DNA of 59,198 nt, taken from assembly GCA_022763285.1 (NCBI GenBank), contig JALEHB010000157.1, forward strand, positions 1-59,198. Reading direction: 5' to 3'. The position numbers and the translations under genes are program-made. This DNA is from Pseudomonadales bacterium. Its GTDB lineage: Bacteria > Pseudomonadota > Gammaproteobacteria > Pseudomonadales > Pseudohongiellaceae. A model generated the notes under the pieces. It saw only the letters and a list, made by a program, of their open reading frames with translations. It did no database searches and was not told the DNA's origin. Shown here in pieces: positions 43,425 through 52,892 of this stretch (its first letter is position 1; every line of letters begins with the position of its first letter).

Positions 43425-44150
43425 CTAGGGCAGTTGTCCGGCCGAAATCATGCGCGTGAAAAGAATATTGGCGGAAATCCAGACCAGCTGATCGTCGAAT
43501 ACATCCTCGATATAGCCGGTGGAGACGAAATCATCGTCATTGGCCATGCGGTAGCCCGCCACGGTGGTCTCCCCGGAATTTTCCGTGGCATCAACATCTG
43601 CACCGGTAAACTCAGCCCAGTCTGCCCCCATGGACAACAGCACCACCGGCACCGAACTGGCAATCACATCTGCGCAGGCCGCCTGGGCACAGACGCGTAA
43701 ATCGGGATTCAGGGCGGCCATACCCACTCCTCGCATGCCGTTGGCAGTAGTAAAAGCATTGCCGTTGGCATCAGAGACTGAATAGCGATAGGGATTGAGC
43801 CATTCATCCAGTAACAGACCATCATCATTTACCGGCCCGCTGATGCCCAAAGTAACCGCGGGCACAAAACCATGGTCGCGAGTACAGGCCCCACCACCCA
43901 CCGGTGCTTCGGCACCGCCACTGGCGGCAGTGGCCGGACAGGGCAAACGACCGGTGACCTGGGCGAATCCGTAAAGGGAATCCACGATTTCCTGCAAGCG
44001 GGCCTCGGTAGCATTACGCCGGTTCATTTCCTGGGTGGCACCGAGTGACATCAGCAGACCACCCAGCAGCGCCGAGACAATGACCAGCACCACTGCCATC
44101 TCCAGCAAACTGAAACCGCGTTCGGACTTTATTATTGGATTGATCAGCAT
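43425..44150 (-). CDS. Minor prepilin of the pilus operon
   Basis: A 241-residue prepilin-like protein. The processing site is SERG followed by FSLLEMAVVLVIVSALLGG, with Glu at +5. The globular part contains GRLPCPATA and a disulfide-ready set of cysteines. The LPCP motif is shared with the upstream minor prepilin, so the two probably come from one ancestral type. The start overlaps the preceding gene by 7 bp. Confidence 0.82.
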   Translation of the reverse strand: MLINPIIKSERGFSLLEMAVVLVIVSALLGGLLMSLGATQEMNRRNATEARLQEIVDSLYGFAQVTGRLPCPATAASGGAEAPVGGGACTRDHGFVPAVTLGISGPVNDDGLLLDEWLNPYRYSVSDANGNAFTTANGMRGVGMAALNPDLRVCAQAACADVIASSVPVVLLSMGADWAEFTGADVDATENSGETTVAGYRMANDDDFVSTGYIEDVFDDQLVWISANILFTRMISAGQLP

Positions 44151-45100
44151 CGGGTTCCGGTCCTGCTAATGTTGGGGACGGTTTGATCCAGAGTATAGGT
44201 AATACCACAGCCTGTGAAGGCCAGAGTTGCCGAATCATTGCTCAGGCGAGTGTAGGCCGTGTTCACATCCCATTGATTGGATTGAAACCAGGCCGGGGCC
44301 GGCGCCGGCGCTACCGTAGTGGCATCGGCAAATTCACTGGCGTCGGCCGGATAACTGCCATTGCTGGCATGCCAGGCATCCAGAGACTGCTTCACAGCTT
44401 CCGCCACCCTGGCAGATACCGGTGCCAGAATCTCCGCTGCTGTCACCGCCATCACCCGGTCATTGAAGGCCGCAGGATCGGTGGCGTAGTAAGTGATGAA
44501 ATCAGGAGGTGAAAGATTATCTGCTTCAAGATAGTTGGAGGTGTTGTTATTGGGCCTGGACTGACTTGCCAGGGCTTCACCCGGCGCGATGATCACCGCG
44601 GCTATACCGCCGCGCCCGTCGAGACTAAAACTACCGTTGACTGCGGTATTCACAATACCGGCCGGATTGCGCCGGAACTCCGGACTGACTGCATACCATA
44701 ACTGTTGATCGATGCCTGCCATGGATTCGGTTACGGGGAGAATATCGCCAGAGGGTAGCGTGATCGAGGTGGGCAGGCGGGCCAGCGTGGTTGTCGCGCA
44801 AGGACTGTTTTCGCTGCCGTTATTACTGGAATCGGGGCAAGGCAAATGCCCGGGCCCCGCGCCAGCGGCACCGTAGTAATCACCATGCAAGACTGCATAG
44901 GAAATCAATACATCCCGGGCCGCGCGCAATTCAGTGAGGGTGTCAGTATTTTCTCGCTGCTGGATCACATTATTATTCATCACCGTGAGGAAAACACTGG
45001 CCCCTGCCATGAACAGAACCATAAACAGTATCAGCAGCACCACGCCCCTTTGATGAAACGGGGATGGCGGACAAAAAGCGGATGAAGACCTGTTCAGCAT
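44144..45100 (-). CDS. Minor prepilin lacking Glu5
   Basis: A 318-residue protein. The probable prepilin site is HQRG followed by VVLLILFMVLFMAGASVFL; the +5 position is Ile, not Glu, as in GspK- or PilX-like tip subunits. The globular part has GHLPCPDSS, like its neighbour, several cysteines and an Ala/Pro-rich stretch (TTVAPAPAPAW). It is the largest pilin-like protein here, which fits a tip position. It lies 7 bp after the next gene upstream. Confidence 0.75.
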   Translation of the reverse strand: MLNRSSSAFCPPSPFHQRGVVLLILFMVLFMAGASVFLTVMNNNVIQQRENTDTLTELRAARDVLISYAVLHGDYYGAAGAGPGHLPCPDSSNNGSENSPCATTTLARLPTSITLPSGDILPVTESMAGIDQQLWYAVSPEFRRNPAGIVNTAVNGSFSLDGRGGIAAVIIAPGEALASQSRPNNNTSNYLEADNLSPPDFITYYATDPAAFNDRVMAVTAAEILAPVSARVAEAVKQSLDAWHASNGSYPADASEFADATTVAPAPAPAWFQSNQWDVNTAYTRLSNDSATLAFTGCGITYTLDQTVPNISRTGTRC

Positions 45101-45107
45101 AGCAGCC

Positions 45108-45647
45108 TCACTGTTGATCCGGGCTCTGCTCTGGACTGCCAGGGGGAAGCTGGTAGGCTTCGAGTATTTGCCCCGTATTGAGATCCAGCACCTGCCCCGG
45201 TTTCACTTCATAGCCGATGCCGTTATCAGGATTACGAATCAGCAATCGCCCCTGCGAATAGGGCAACAACAACTCCACATTGTCCGGCAACTGATCCTGG
45301 GCATAGGCCTGGCTGTTAAGCCAGATGGTGTAGCTGCCATCACTGCGCCTGAGCGTGCCACCATGACTGAACAGTCTCTCTTCCGGCTCCAGCACCGGTG
45401 CAGGCCTTTCCGGCTCCGGCTCCGGTTCCTCTACAAATACTTGCGGCTGCAAGCTGCGCTGACGCAGCGCTTCCAGATGAGATCGCTCAGCCGGTGTCAG
45501 AAACAAGCGACCAACTTCCTCGGTCTGCGCAGAACTTTGGGCAGAACCGGTTTCTCCGCCAGTCAGCAGTAACAGGGCGAAAAGCGAACAGAGAAATGTT
45601 TTACGCCTGGTTAAATTCATCACGCAGCTAGTATTCCGGTTCGACAT
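45108..45647 (-). CDS. Exported pilus accessory protein (PilP/MshK position)
   Basis: A 179-residue protein with a signal sequence. Starts at 45647 or 45620 are both possible; the second gives a shorter N terminus ahead of RRKTFLCSLFALLLL. A LFLTPAERSHLEALRQ segment and a Glu/Pro linker (EEPEPEPERPAPVLEPEE) lead to a small beta domain, GTLRRSDGSYTIWLNSQAY. It occupies the place where MshK or PilP, inner-membrane to secretin connectors, are found, but I see no firm sequence match. Confidence 0.65.
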   Translation of the reverse strand: MSNRNTSCVMNLTRRKTFLCSLFALLLLTGGETGSAQSSAQTEEVGRLFLTPAERSHLEALRQRSLQPQVFVEEPEPEPERPAPVLEPEERLFSHGGTLRRSDGSYTIWLNSQAYAQDQLPDNVELLLPYSQGRLLIRNPDNGIGYEVKPGQVLDLNTGQILEAYQLPPGSPEQSPDQQ

Positions 45648-46272
45648 AGGTCTCTCGCTGGAATGAATACCAGATCAGCGCACAATCTGCCATCTGGTGC
45701 GGCAGCAAGCTGAGGTATTCATTATCGGATTCGATGGCTTCCCGCATGGTGCATTCATCAACAACAAACAGTCCACCGGTGGCATACAGGCCTTCCAGCA
45801 GCCGGGCCAGGTCGCCTTCATGCAGAAGTGGCAATTCCAGCCGCAGCGGCGTGCCACGCAAGGAAATCTGTTCCTCCGGATAGTCCACCTCGGTCACATA
45901 GGGGATTACTACCCGGTCCTGTTCGGCAATTTCTACCGTGACGGGATAGAGATTGTGACGGTTGCGCAGCGTTGTGATGGTGTCCAGCAGGGCTACCCGG
46001 TCTTCCTGGTCCAGCAGACCGCGTGACTGCATCTGCTCGAAGACACCAATATTGTCGACGATAATCTGTTCCGCTGCCTCGATCTCCTGAACCTGGGCCG
46101 CCAGCAGTTCAAGGTCTCCACGCACCTGAAACTCGGCAGTGCGCATTTCATCCTGATAGCGACTGGCCAGCCACCACAGCGCAGCAGACAGCAGCAGCAC
46201 CGACAGCAATGCCAGCAGTGGTATCTTCAGCCACAGCAAATCCTCTTCCAGATTGCGACGCTTCAGGGCCAT
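45628..46272 (-). CDS. PilO/MshJ-like inner-membrane protein
   Basis: A 214-residue bitopic protein. A single membrane helix at about residues 16-38 (IPLLALLSVLLLSAALWWLA) is followed by a coiled-coil (about 45-85) and a periplasmic alpha/beta domain ending in VDECTMREAIE. This is the shape of PilO/MshJ/GspM, which make the inner-membrane alignment subcomplex with PilN. It lies 1 bp after the PilM/PilN-like gene. The sequence is divergent, so the call rests on architecture and position. Confidence 0.7.
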   Translation of the reverse strand: MALKRRNLEEDLLWLKIPLLALLSVLLLSAALWWLASRYQDEMRTAEFQVRGDLELLAAQVQEIEAAEQIIVDNIGVFEQMQSRGLLDQEDRVALLDTITTLRNRHNLYPVTVEIAEQDRVVIPYVTEVDYPEEQISLRGTPLRLELPLLHEGDLARLLEGLYATGGLFVVDECTMREAIESDNEYLSLLPHQMADCALIWYSFQRETYVEPEY

Positions 46273-46273
46273 G

Positions 46274-47806
46274 TTATCTTTCCCGGATTATTCTGATGGC
46301 AAAATTCACATTCACTTCCCGGTCATCGATTACCGTACTCACACCGCTGTCCGGGGTGTTTTCCACCGGCATCGAAAGCGGGGTAACGCGCAAGCCCCCG
46401 ACGCTGTCCAGAGCATTGATGAAACTGCGCAGCTGACGATCCGATTCACCAATGCTGACATTACTCTGTAATGCCCCTGTGACGTCGATCGAGAGCTGGG
46501 CCCGATTATCCAGTAGCACCTGGGTCACCGACGCCGTGCTTTCGGGATCTCGCAAATGCCAGACCAGACTTTGCAGGCGCACTGAGGGATACTGATCCAG
46601 CACCTTGCTCAGGGTCGCCAGCAGGGCAAATGGGGTCTCCGCCTGTCTGTCAATGAGTTCAAAGGTTCCCACCGCCAGTTCCATGGCTTCGGAAGGAATG
46701 GGAGTTTCGGGAAACTGAGCGGTCAGGGCATCGTATTGGGACTGAATGGGCTGTAACTGGCCACTGAGCTGTTCAATATTGTCTCGCCTGTTCAGGGCAT
46801 TGAGAGCAATGGGCGTCGCATTGGCGATACCGGCAATCAGGAATACCAGTGACAAGGTATAAATTACCCGACGTGCGGCGAATAATTCCTGAAAACGGGT
46901 CACCGAGCGCGAAGCATAAAAATTATTCAACTCATGGCCGCGAATAGCCCAATCCAGACACAGCATGATGGCGGTGATTGAGCTCTCCGGGCCACTGAAA
47001 CGAGCCGGGTCCATCATGTCGATGGAATTGTGATGCTCGATTCGCTTGAAATTCTTGTTTGATGGTATACCTGCAAAAATATCATCGGACAGAATCGGGG
47101 TGATGACATGCACGTCCATGGATTCATCGAAACCGATCAGGCCAATCCGTTCCAGATAGTCATTGGACTGGTTACAAGCCTCGATTATATCGTCGGCCAG
47201 ATCGGCCTCGCTGCCCTCGGGCAAGGGAGTCAGGCGGGAAAACATGGTTTTGCCACTCTCGAAATAGGTATGCCGGATGCCGGACACTTCCCAGTTCACC
47301 AACAGGACCCGCTCCTGATCTCCCAGGCCCATGGCCCTGATCAAGGCTGCCAGAGCATAAGCCGGCGTAGTGATACTGCGAATGGGAATTTCCTGTTGCA
47401 GCAGCGCCTTGACCCAGGGCTCCAGCGCCTGGTTCTTGCCGATAGCACTGAACAGCACTTTATCATCCTTGCGCCCGCCACTCTCACGACCGACAATTTT
47501 TGCCGATTTGTAGTCCAGACCGCGAAAATGCTGGGCAGATTTTCTCGCCAGAAAAGAATGCCGGTCAGTGGGACTGACATGGGGTACCTTTTCAACGATG
47601 AAGTCTTCGGAGATTGAGTCCACCAGAATGGTCACCGGTAATTGCTTGTTCTCCGCCAGATAGGCCTTGAAGTTTTCATGCCCGCCTGGCTCGTCGGAAA
47701 ATCTGGCCACATGGGTCAGACAATCCTTGTGCAATTCAAAGATGGACAAGCCTTCCAGATTGATCAGGAATATACGCCGGGTCTTTGGTGTAAAGAAATT
47801 CCGCAA
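46274..47806 (-). CDS. PilM/PilN-like fusion protein (MshI/GspL type)
   Basis: A 510-residue protein. The first 300 residues lack membrane segments and read as an actin-like PilM/GspL cytoplasmic domain (VLLVNWEVSGIRHTYFESG). A membrane helix near 325-345 (IYTLSLVFLIAGIANA) leads to a PilN-like coiled-coil and periplasmic ferredoxin-like domain. The start is a TTG at 47806, supported by an AGGGA site 6-7 bp upstream. It would anchor the ATPase and platform to the alignment complex. Confidence 0.75.
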   Translation of the reverse strand: MRNFFTPKTRRIFLINLEGLSIFELHKDCLTHVARFSDEPGGHENFKAYLAENKQLPVTILVDSISEDFIVEKVPHVSPTDRHSFLARKSAQHFRGLDYKSAKIVGRESGGRKDDKVLFSAIGKNQALEPWVKALLQQEIPIRSITTPAYALAALIRAMGLGDQERVLLVNWEVSGIRHTYFESGKTMFSRLTPLPEGSEADLADDIIEACNQSNDYLERIGLIGFDESMDVHVITPILSDDIFAGIPSNKNFKRIEHHNSIDMMDPARFSGPESSITAIMLCLDWAIRGHELNNFYASRSVTRFQELFAARRVIYTLSLVFLIAGIANATPIALNALNRRDNIEQLSGQLQPIQSQYDALTAQFPETPIPSEAMELAVGTFELIDRQAETPFALLATLSKVLDQYPSVRLQSLVWHLRDPESTASVTQVLLDNRAQLSIDVTGALQSNVSIGESDRQLRSFINALDSVGGLRVTPLSMPVENTPDSGVSTVIDDREVNVNFAIRIIRER

Positions 47807-47815
47807 GATTAGTCC

Positions 47816-49021
47816 CTATAATTGCAGATTACTGATGGAATCATAAACAGGTCCCATGACCGATAACATGACCCAGCCCAGAATTCCGCCCAGAAAAATT
47901 GTCATCACCGGCTGAATCAGGGCCTGCACCTTTTCAATTGAATCGCGAATATCGCGGTCATAGAAATAGGAGACATTGAGCAATGCCTGGTCCAGGTCGC
48001 CGGTTGTTTCCCCAACCCTGATCATGCGTACCACCAGTGGCGGAAAAAGCCCGGTATTCCTGAAACTGGCAGATACGCCCTCGCCCTGCTGAATGTCTGC
48101 CCTGGCCCGTGACAGGGCAGTCCTGATGGCCGTATTGGTGGTGGTGCGTTCGGTGATCTCGATACACTGCAAGACCGGAATGCCGGCGCGATACATCATG
48201 GCAAACAGATTGGCGAAGCGTGACAAAATGATTTTCTTAAGCACCGGCCCGATCTGCCAGACCTTCAGCTTGAGAGAATCCAGCTGGTAGCGCACATCCT
48301 TGCTGGCGGAGGCCAAGATCTTGATTATCAGAGTCAGGGCAATGGGCACGATGGTAAAAAGATACCAGTAGTTCACGAAAAAATTGGAGGTCGCAATCAG
48401 CAGGCGGGTATGGGCCGGCAAGGTGGAGCCGATGCCTTCGATAAAAGACACCAGTTGCGGCACCAGATAGACCATCAGAAAGCCCACCACGAAAAATATC
48501 GCCGCGCCGACAAAAGCCGGAAAAATCATCAGCTTTTTGGTGGTTGAAATCAATTCGTCCTGCCACTTGATCATTTCATTCAGTGATTTGAAGACATCCG
48601 GAAGCTGGCCACTTTGCTCACCGGCGGCGATCAGGTTGATAAACATCTCATCAAATACTGATGGATGCTCTGCCAAGGCCTCAGACATCTTCATACCGCT
48701 CTCTATGTCTTCGATGACCTTGGCGATAACGCCTCGAAAGGCGGCCTGTTCGACACTGTCACGCAAATCCTCAAGGCCGTCGATCAGCGAAACACCGGAG
48801 CGGGTCAATTGCTCCATATGAAAACAAAAATTAATCAGGTCAATCCGTCTGATAGTTCGGATACTGCTACGTGAGCGCTTATCCTGCACAAACTTGCAAC
48901 GCACCAGGTCCATACCCATGCGACCAAGACGTTGCTCGAGATCAGATTCATTGGCTGCATCCAGCTTGCCAGTCTGGGTACGACCCCGGGAATCGATTGC
49001 CTTGTAGGTGAACAGCGCCAC
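47816..49021 (-). CDS. Platform protein, GspF/PilC/MshG family
   Basis: A 401-residue polytopic protein with two GspF domains. It begins MALFTYKAIDSRGRTQTGKLDA, the family N terminus, has LTRSGVSLIDGLEDL in repeat 1 and MYRAGIPVLQCIEI in repeat 2, and three membrane helices (about 170-190, 215-235, 375-395). It sits in the inner membrane and couples ATP hydrolysis by the MshE-like ATPase to pilin movement. The start is a GTG, 4 bp after mshE. Confidence 0.92.
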   Translation of the reverse strand: MALFTYKAIDSRGRTQTGKLDAANESDLEQRLGRMGMDLVRCKFVQDKRSRSSIRTIRRIDLINFCFHMEQLTRSGVSLIDGLEDLRDSVEQAAFRGVIAKVIEDIESGMKMSEALAEHPSVFDEMFINLIAAGEQSGQLPDVFKSLNEMIKWQDELISTTKKLMIFPAFVGAAIFFVVGFLMVYLVPQLVSFIEGIGSTLPAHTRLLIATSNFFVNYWYLFTIVPIALTLIIKILASASKDVRYQLDSLKLKVWQIGPVLKKIILSRFANLFAMMYRAGIPVLQCIEITERTTTNTAIRTALSRARADIQQGEGVSASFRNTGLFPPLVVRMIRVGETTGDLDQALLNVSYFYDRDIRDSIEKVQALIQPVMTIFLGGILGWVMLSVMGPVYDSISNLQL

Positions 49022-49025
49022 GGAA

Positions 49026-50744
49026 TTACCTGCTGACGCGACCCGTCAGATCCACCTTGCGCGTGATCTCATCAAGACTGGTGGAACCATCGATAACCCG
49101 GCGACAGGCATCATCGGCCAGCACCTTGAAGCCCGTGGCAGTGGCTGCCTTGCTCAATTCATGCGCCGAGGTATTGGACGAAATCAGCTTCTTCAGATAA
49201 TCGCTGATCTTGAGAATCTCGACGATGGCAAGTCGCCCCTTGTAACCCACATAGCCACAATTGGCGCAGCCTTCTGCCTGATAAATAGTGATATTCTGTA
49301 CCGCTTCGTCCAGCCCCAGTAATTGCCTTTCTATTTCACCGATCTCATGGGGCTTCTTGCAGAAGCTACACAGCTTGCGCACCAGGCGCTGGGCAATAAT
49401 CCCGATCAGGTTGCTGGCAATGATATCCGGCAAGACGCCGAGGTCCTGCAGCCTGGGTATGCTGCCTACGGCTGAATTCGTATGCAGGGTGGAGAAAACC
49501 TGGTGACCGGTCATGGATGCCCGGAAGGCCATTTCGGCTGTCACGGCATCACGAATCTCACCCACCAGAATGACATCCGGATCCTGGCGCATCATGGAGC
49601 GAATACCCTCGGCAAAACCCAGCTTCGCTGACTCATTGATGGAGGTCTGTCTGATCATGGGCATGGGATACTCGACCGGGTCTTCCATGGTCATGATATT
49701 AATGGCTTCGGTATTGATGTGATTCAGAATCGAGTACAGGGTTGTTGTTTTACCACTGCCGGTTGGGCCGGTAACCAGTATCACTCCTTCCGGTTTGGCC
49801 AGCATAAGTTTGGTCAAATGCAGGTTTGAATCACTCAGCCCCAGATTTTCCAGAGGCACGATACCCTTGCGCCGGTCCAATACCCTCATGACAATATTCT
49901 CGCCATAGGTAGTTGGCTGCGATGCCACCCGGAAATCAATCTGCCGCCCGATAAGCGACAATGACAAACGGCCATCCTGCGGAGCCCTGGACTCGGCAAT
50001 ATTCATATTACTGATCACCTTCAGGCGCACCACCATGGCTGGCCAGTAACTGCGGTGCAGGGAACGTACCTGTCGCAGCACACCGTCAATTCGATAGCGA
50101 ATGCGCAGGAAGGCCTCTTCCGGCTCAAAGTGAATGTCTGAGGCATCACGCTGAACCGCGTCCGCCAGCAAGGCATTCACCAGACGCACCATGGGGTGAC
50201 TGTACTCATCGCCTTCGGTCTGCAAATTCTCAAAATCAACCTCACCGGTTTCAATTTCCTGCAGAATTCCATCGATGGACAGATCGAAACCGTACACTTC
50301 TTCGATCAGATGAACGATATCGGCTTCCGAACCCAGCAGAGGGCGGATTTCGATATCCCCTTCATTCATGGCTCTGACCTGATCCATGGCGACGATATTG
50401 AATGTGTCAGCCATGGCCAGGCTCAGCACTGCGGTTTCCTTGTCAAAGGACAGTGGCAAGATCTTGAAGCGACGCGCCAGGTCCTGGGGTACCATCTTGA
50501 TTGCTTCGGCATCGATCACGGCACTGCTGACATCAACGCTTTCAAAGCCGGTATTTTCACTGAGGGCGTCACGGATAATGGCGTCGGTAACGAAGCCCAA
50601 CTGTATCAGCACGGCACCGATGCGTTTGCCAATGGCTTTTTGTTCCTGCAGGGCAATACGCAATTGATCCTCGGTAATAATGCCGCGATCAATCAGGACC
50701 TCACCCAGGCGCTTGTTGGGAACTTCCTTGGTTTCTTCACTCAT
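49026..50744 (-). CDS. Pilus assembly ATPase, GspE/PilB/MshE family
   Basis: A 572-residue secretion ATPase. The N-terminal MshEN domain (residues about 1-150) begins RLGEVLIDRGIITEDQL; in MshE this domain binds cyclic di-GMP. The core has Walker A GPTGSGKTTTL near 335, the Asp box, Walker B and the His box in HTNSAVGSI. A tetracysteine zinc site is formed by CSFC and CANC. The start overlaps the TPR gene in an ATGA junction. It drives pilus extension. Confidence 0.95.
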   Translation of the reverse strand: MSEETKEVPNKRLGEVLIDRGIITEDQLRIALQEQKAIGKRIGAVLIQLGFVTDAIIRDALSENTGFESVDVSSAVIDAEAIKMVPQDLARRFKILPLSFDKETAVLSLAMADTFNIVAMDQVRAMNEGDIEIRPLLGSEADIVHLIEEVYGFDLSIDGILQEIETGEVDFENLQTEGDEYSHPMVRLVNALLADAVQRDASDIHFEPEEAFLRIRYRIDGVLRQVRSLHRSYWPAMVVRLKVISNMNIAESRAPQDGRLSLSLIGRQIDFRVASQPTTYGENIVMRVLDRRKGIVPLENLGLSDSNLHLTKLMLAKPEGVILVTGPTGSGKTTTLYSILNHINTEAINIMTMEDPVEYPMPMIRQTSINESAKLGFAEGIRSMMRQDPDVILVGEIRDAVTAEMAFRASMTGHQVFSTLHTNSAVGSIPRLQDLGVLPDIIASNLIGIIAQRLVRKLCSFCKKPHEIGEIERQLLGLDEAVQNITIYQAEGCANCGYVGYKGRLAIVEILKISDYLKKLISSNTSAHELSKAATATGFKVLADDACRRVIDGSTSLDEITRKVDLTGRVSR

Positions 50745-52861
50745 GGTGTCAACGTCCTGCTCAATGTTTCTACCCGACGACGGGCTCCGTTCAGATCGAA
50801 GCCCGCTTGCTGACTCTGTGCCTGAGTCAGGGCCTCCTGGTAAAAAGGGATTGCTGCCCTGGCCTGATTCAGATGCTCGAGGCTGACAGCCAGGTTATAG
50901 GCGTAGTCCGGGTTCATTTGTTCGGGTCCCTCAGCCTGACTCCGGGCCAGTTGCAGGGCACGAAAATAATACTGCTGGGCATCGCTCCACTGTTGCCGCG
51001 ATGCATAGAAATTGCCCATGGCATAGGCCAGACTGGCGACCTGCGGATGCAGGTCCAACAGCCGGCGCAATTCACGCTCCTGGGTTGCTGGCCCACCGGC
51101 GGGACTCAATTCCAGCAATGCGGCCCGCGCCACCGGATCGGCAGGATTACGGGCCAGCATGCGGGAATAATAGTCCATGGCCTGAGCCGGCTGCTGCTCT
51201 GCCACAGCGATGGCCGCCAGACCCAGCAGCGCATCCCGGTGCATGGGGGAATCCGCCAGCGCCGCCTGATAGCGCTGCCGCGCCAGTCCCAGATCCCCAC
51301 GTTGATAGGCAGCATAGGCCTCATTTAGCAAAGGCTGCAGAGTCGAATCGGCCTGTCGACGGGTAAAATTGATTTGCGCCACCGCCGCAGCCGGCGCTTC
51401 AGTGTCTGATTGTGGCTGCACGGCACTGCCGGCAGCTTCCGGGTCGTTGCTGTCAGATGCTGTGGGCGTGACATCTCCCGCATCCGCCAGCGCTTCTTCT
51501 GCCGGTGCCTGGCCTGTATTGTTGCTATCGCCTGAGGCGCTTGCCAGGGCAGGTGCTGCTGCTATCTGCTCCGGGTTTGCGGGCAATGCTGCCTGCTCAG
51601 CTGGATCAACGGTATCAACAACAGGCATTGGAGCTGACACTGAGGTTTCAGCAGGCAGGGTTGCCAGTGTGGTGAAACGGACAGTGCTATTGCTGTCAGA
51701 ATCAGTCAGAGACACTGTTTGTTCCGGCTCATCAAGATCAGCTTCATCAAAATTGGCAACCCCGGACGGTTCTTGCTGAACACTGTCCTGATCAAACAGC
51801 TCACTCTGTGACTGGTTGACCACATAGTTATCCGGCACGGTGATACCACTGCCGGAATCAGTGTTCAGCATCATCAGTAGTCCTCCGGCCAGCAATAGCA
51901 GCACCACGGCGGCCGCCGCGCCCAGCGCCAGCATTTGACGTCGACGCTTGCCGCTGCCTTGCTGTTTGGCAGCGAATACTGAGCGAGCCGAGGCCCGGCT
52001 GCTGGCACTGCGCTCCCTGATCCCGGGCGCTTTGTCTGCCAGTGTCAGTTCCGCTGACTTATGCTCCGACTGCCGGGATTCGGCTTTTGTAAAGAAAGGA
52101 TCTGGACTATCTCCGCCCGACTTGTTTTCGACCGTGAGTTCCAGTTTACTGGTGGACTTGTTGGCCGGAGCCCTTTTACCAGCACTTACTGGAGATTCTG
52201 TGCCCAGTCTTCTGTTTAACGCCTCTTTATTTGTCGCAGGCTCTCTATCCGCTGAGGGCTCTTTATCCGCTGAGGGCTCTCTATCCGCTGAGGGCTCTTT
52301 ATCAGCTAAAGGCTCTCCATCCTCCGAAGCTTCTTTATCTGAGGCAGACTCTATTGAGGCATAAGGTTTTTCTTCAGCGAATGACTTCAGGCTGTCAGGT
52401 GACTTGTTTGTCTCAGGCTGTGTCGCAGCCTGCTCGTCGGGCTCGCCGATGAAAGGTTGCCGTGTTGCTGTGGCTTCCTGAGGCGCCAGCTCCAATGCTG
52501 ATTCACTGGCTGGCGAGCCCTTATCCACTTGCTCCTGAGGCTTCGGTTCTTGTTTGTTTGGCGCATCCGGCTCCTGAAAATCCAGCGGCAGATCGGGGAT
52601 GCTGCTACCGGACCCCAGGCGACTTGCCGGCGCTTGCGGTGTCGGCGCTACAGGCGGGGTTGGTCTGGCATTCTTTTCCGCTGACGGTGATTCCGCAGGA
52701 GTGACCGCTTCGTGGTGGGTGGCTGCGGGCTTTTGTGCTGTTTCAGAGCGCTGCGTCGGCTTTTCGTTGGCAGGGTCCTGCCCTTCCTTCGGAGCAGGAC
52801 CGGACTCAGCCTTCTTCCTGGACTCCTCGGCCTTGCGCAGCGCATCCATTAACAGGCTCAT
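50741..52861 (-). CDS. TPR protein with a disordered repeat-rich middle (MshN-like)
   Basis: A 706-residue bitopic protein. The N terminus SLLMDALRKAEESRKKAE is the conserved cytoplasmic start of GspB/MshN-type proteins. Residues about 40-300 are Pro/Glu/Ser-rich and low-complexity, with six-residue ADKEPS/ADREPS repeats. A membrane helix follows near 315-335 (LALGAAAAVVLLLLAGGLLMML), then a further acidic linker and four or so TPR units in the last 200 residues. It probably supports secretin or pilus assembly in the periplasm. Confidence 0.8.
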   Translation of the reverse strand: MSLLMDALRKAEESRKKAESGPAPKEGQDPANEKPTQRSETAQKPAATHHEAVTPAESPSAEKNARPTPPVAPTPQAPASRLGSGSSIPDLPLDFQEPDAPNKQEPKPQEQVDKGSPASESALELAPQEATATRQPFIGEPDEQAATQPETNKSPDSLKSFAEEKPYASIESASDKEASEDGEPLADKEPSADREPSADKEPSADREPATNKEALNRRLGTESPVSAGKRAPANKSTSKLELTVENKSGGDSPDPFFTKAESRQSEHKSAELTLADKAPGIRERSASSRASARSVFAAKQQGSGKRRRQMLALGAAAAVVLLLLAGGLLMMLNTDSGSGITVPDNYVVNQSQSELFDQDSVQQEPSGVANFDEADLDEPEQTVSLTDSDSNSTVRFTTLATLPAETSVSAPMPVVDTVDPAEQAALPANPEQIAAAPALASASGDSNNTGQAPAEEALADAGDVTPTASDSNDPEAAGSAVQPQSDTEAPAAAVAQINFTRRQADSTLQPLLNEAYAAYQRGDLGLARQRYQAALADSPMHRDALLGLAAIAVAEQQPAQAMDYYSRMLARNPADPVARAALLELSPAGGPATQERELRRLLDLHPQVASLAYAMGNFYASRQQWSDAQQYYFRALQLARSQAEGPEQMNPDYAYNLAVSLEHLNQARAAIPFYQEALTQAQSQQAGFDLNGARRRVETLSRTLTP
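52225..52332 (-). repeat. 18-bp tandem repeats inside the MshN-like gene
   Basis: Five to six copies of an 18-bp unit lie head to tail: two clean copies alternate between CTCTATCC and CTTTATCC starts, with degenerate copies at both ends. They encode a six-residue unit in which Lys and Arg alternate (ADKEPS, ADREPS), so there is also a 36-bp higher-order period. The array keeps frame and can change length by slippage. Confidence 0.9.
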
Positions 52862-52892
52862 AATCGATTCTCTAGTCTTGTTCGCTTATTGT

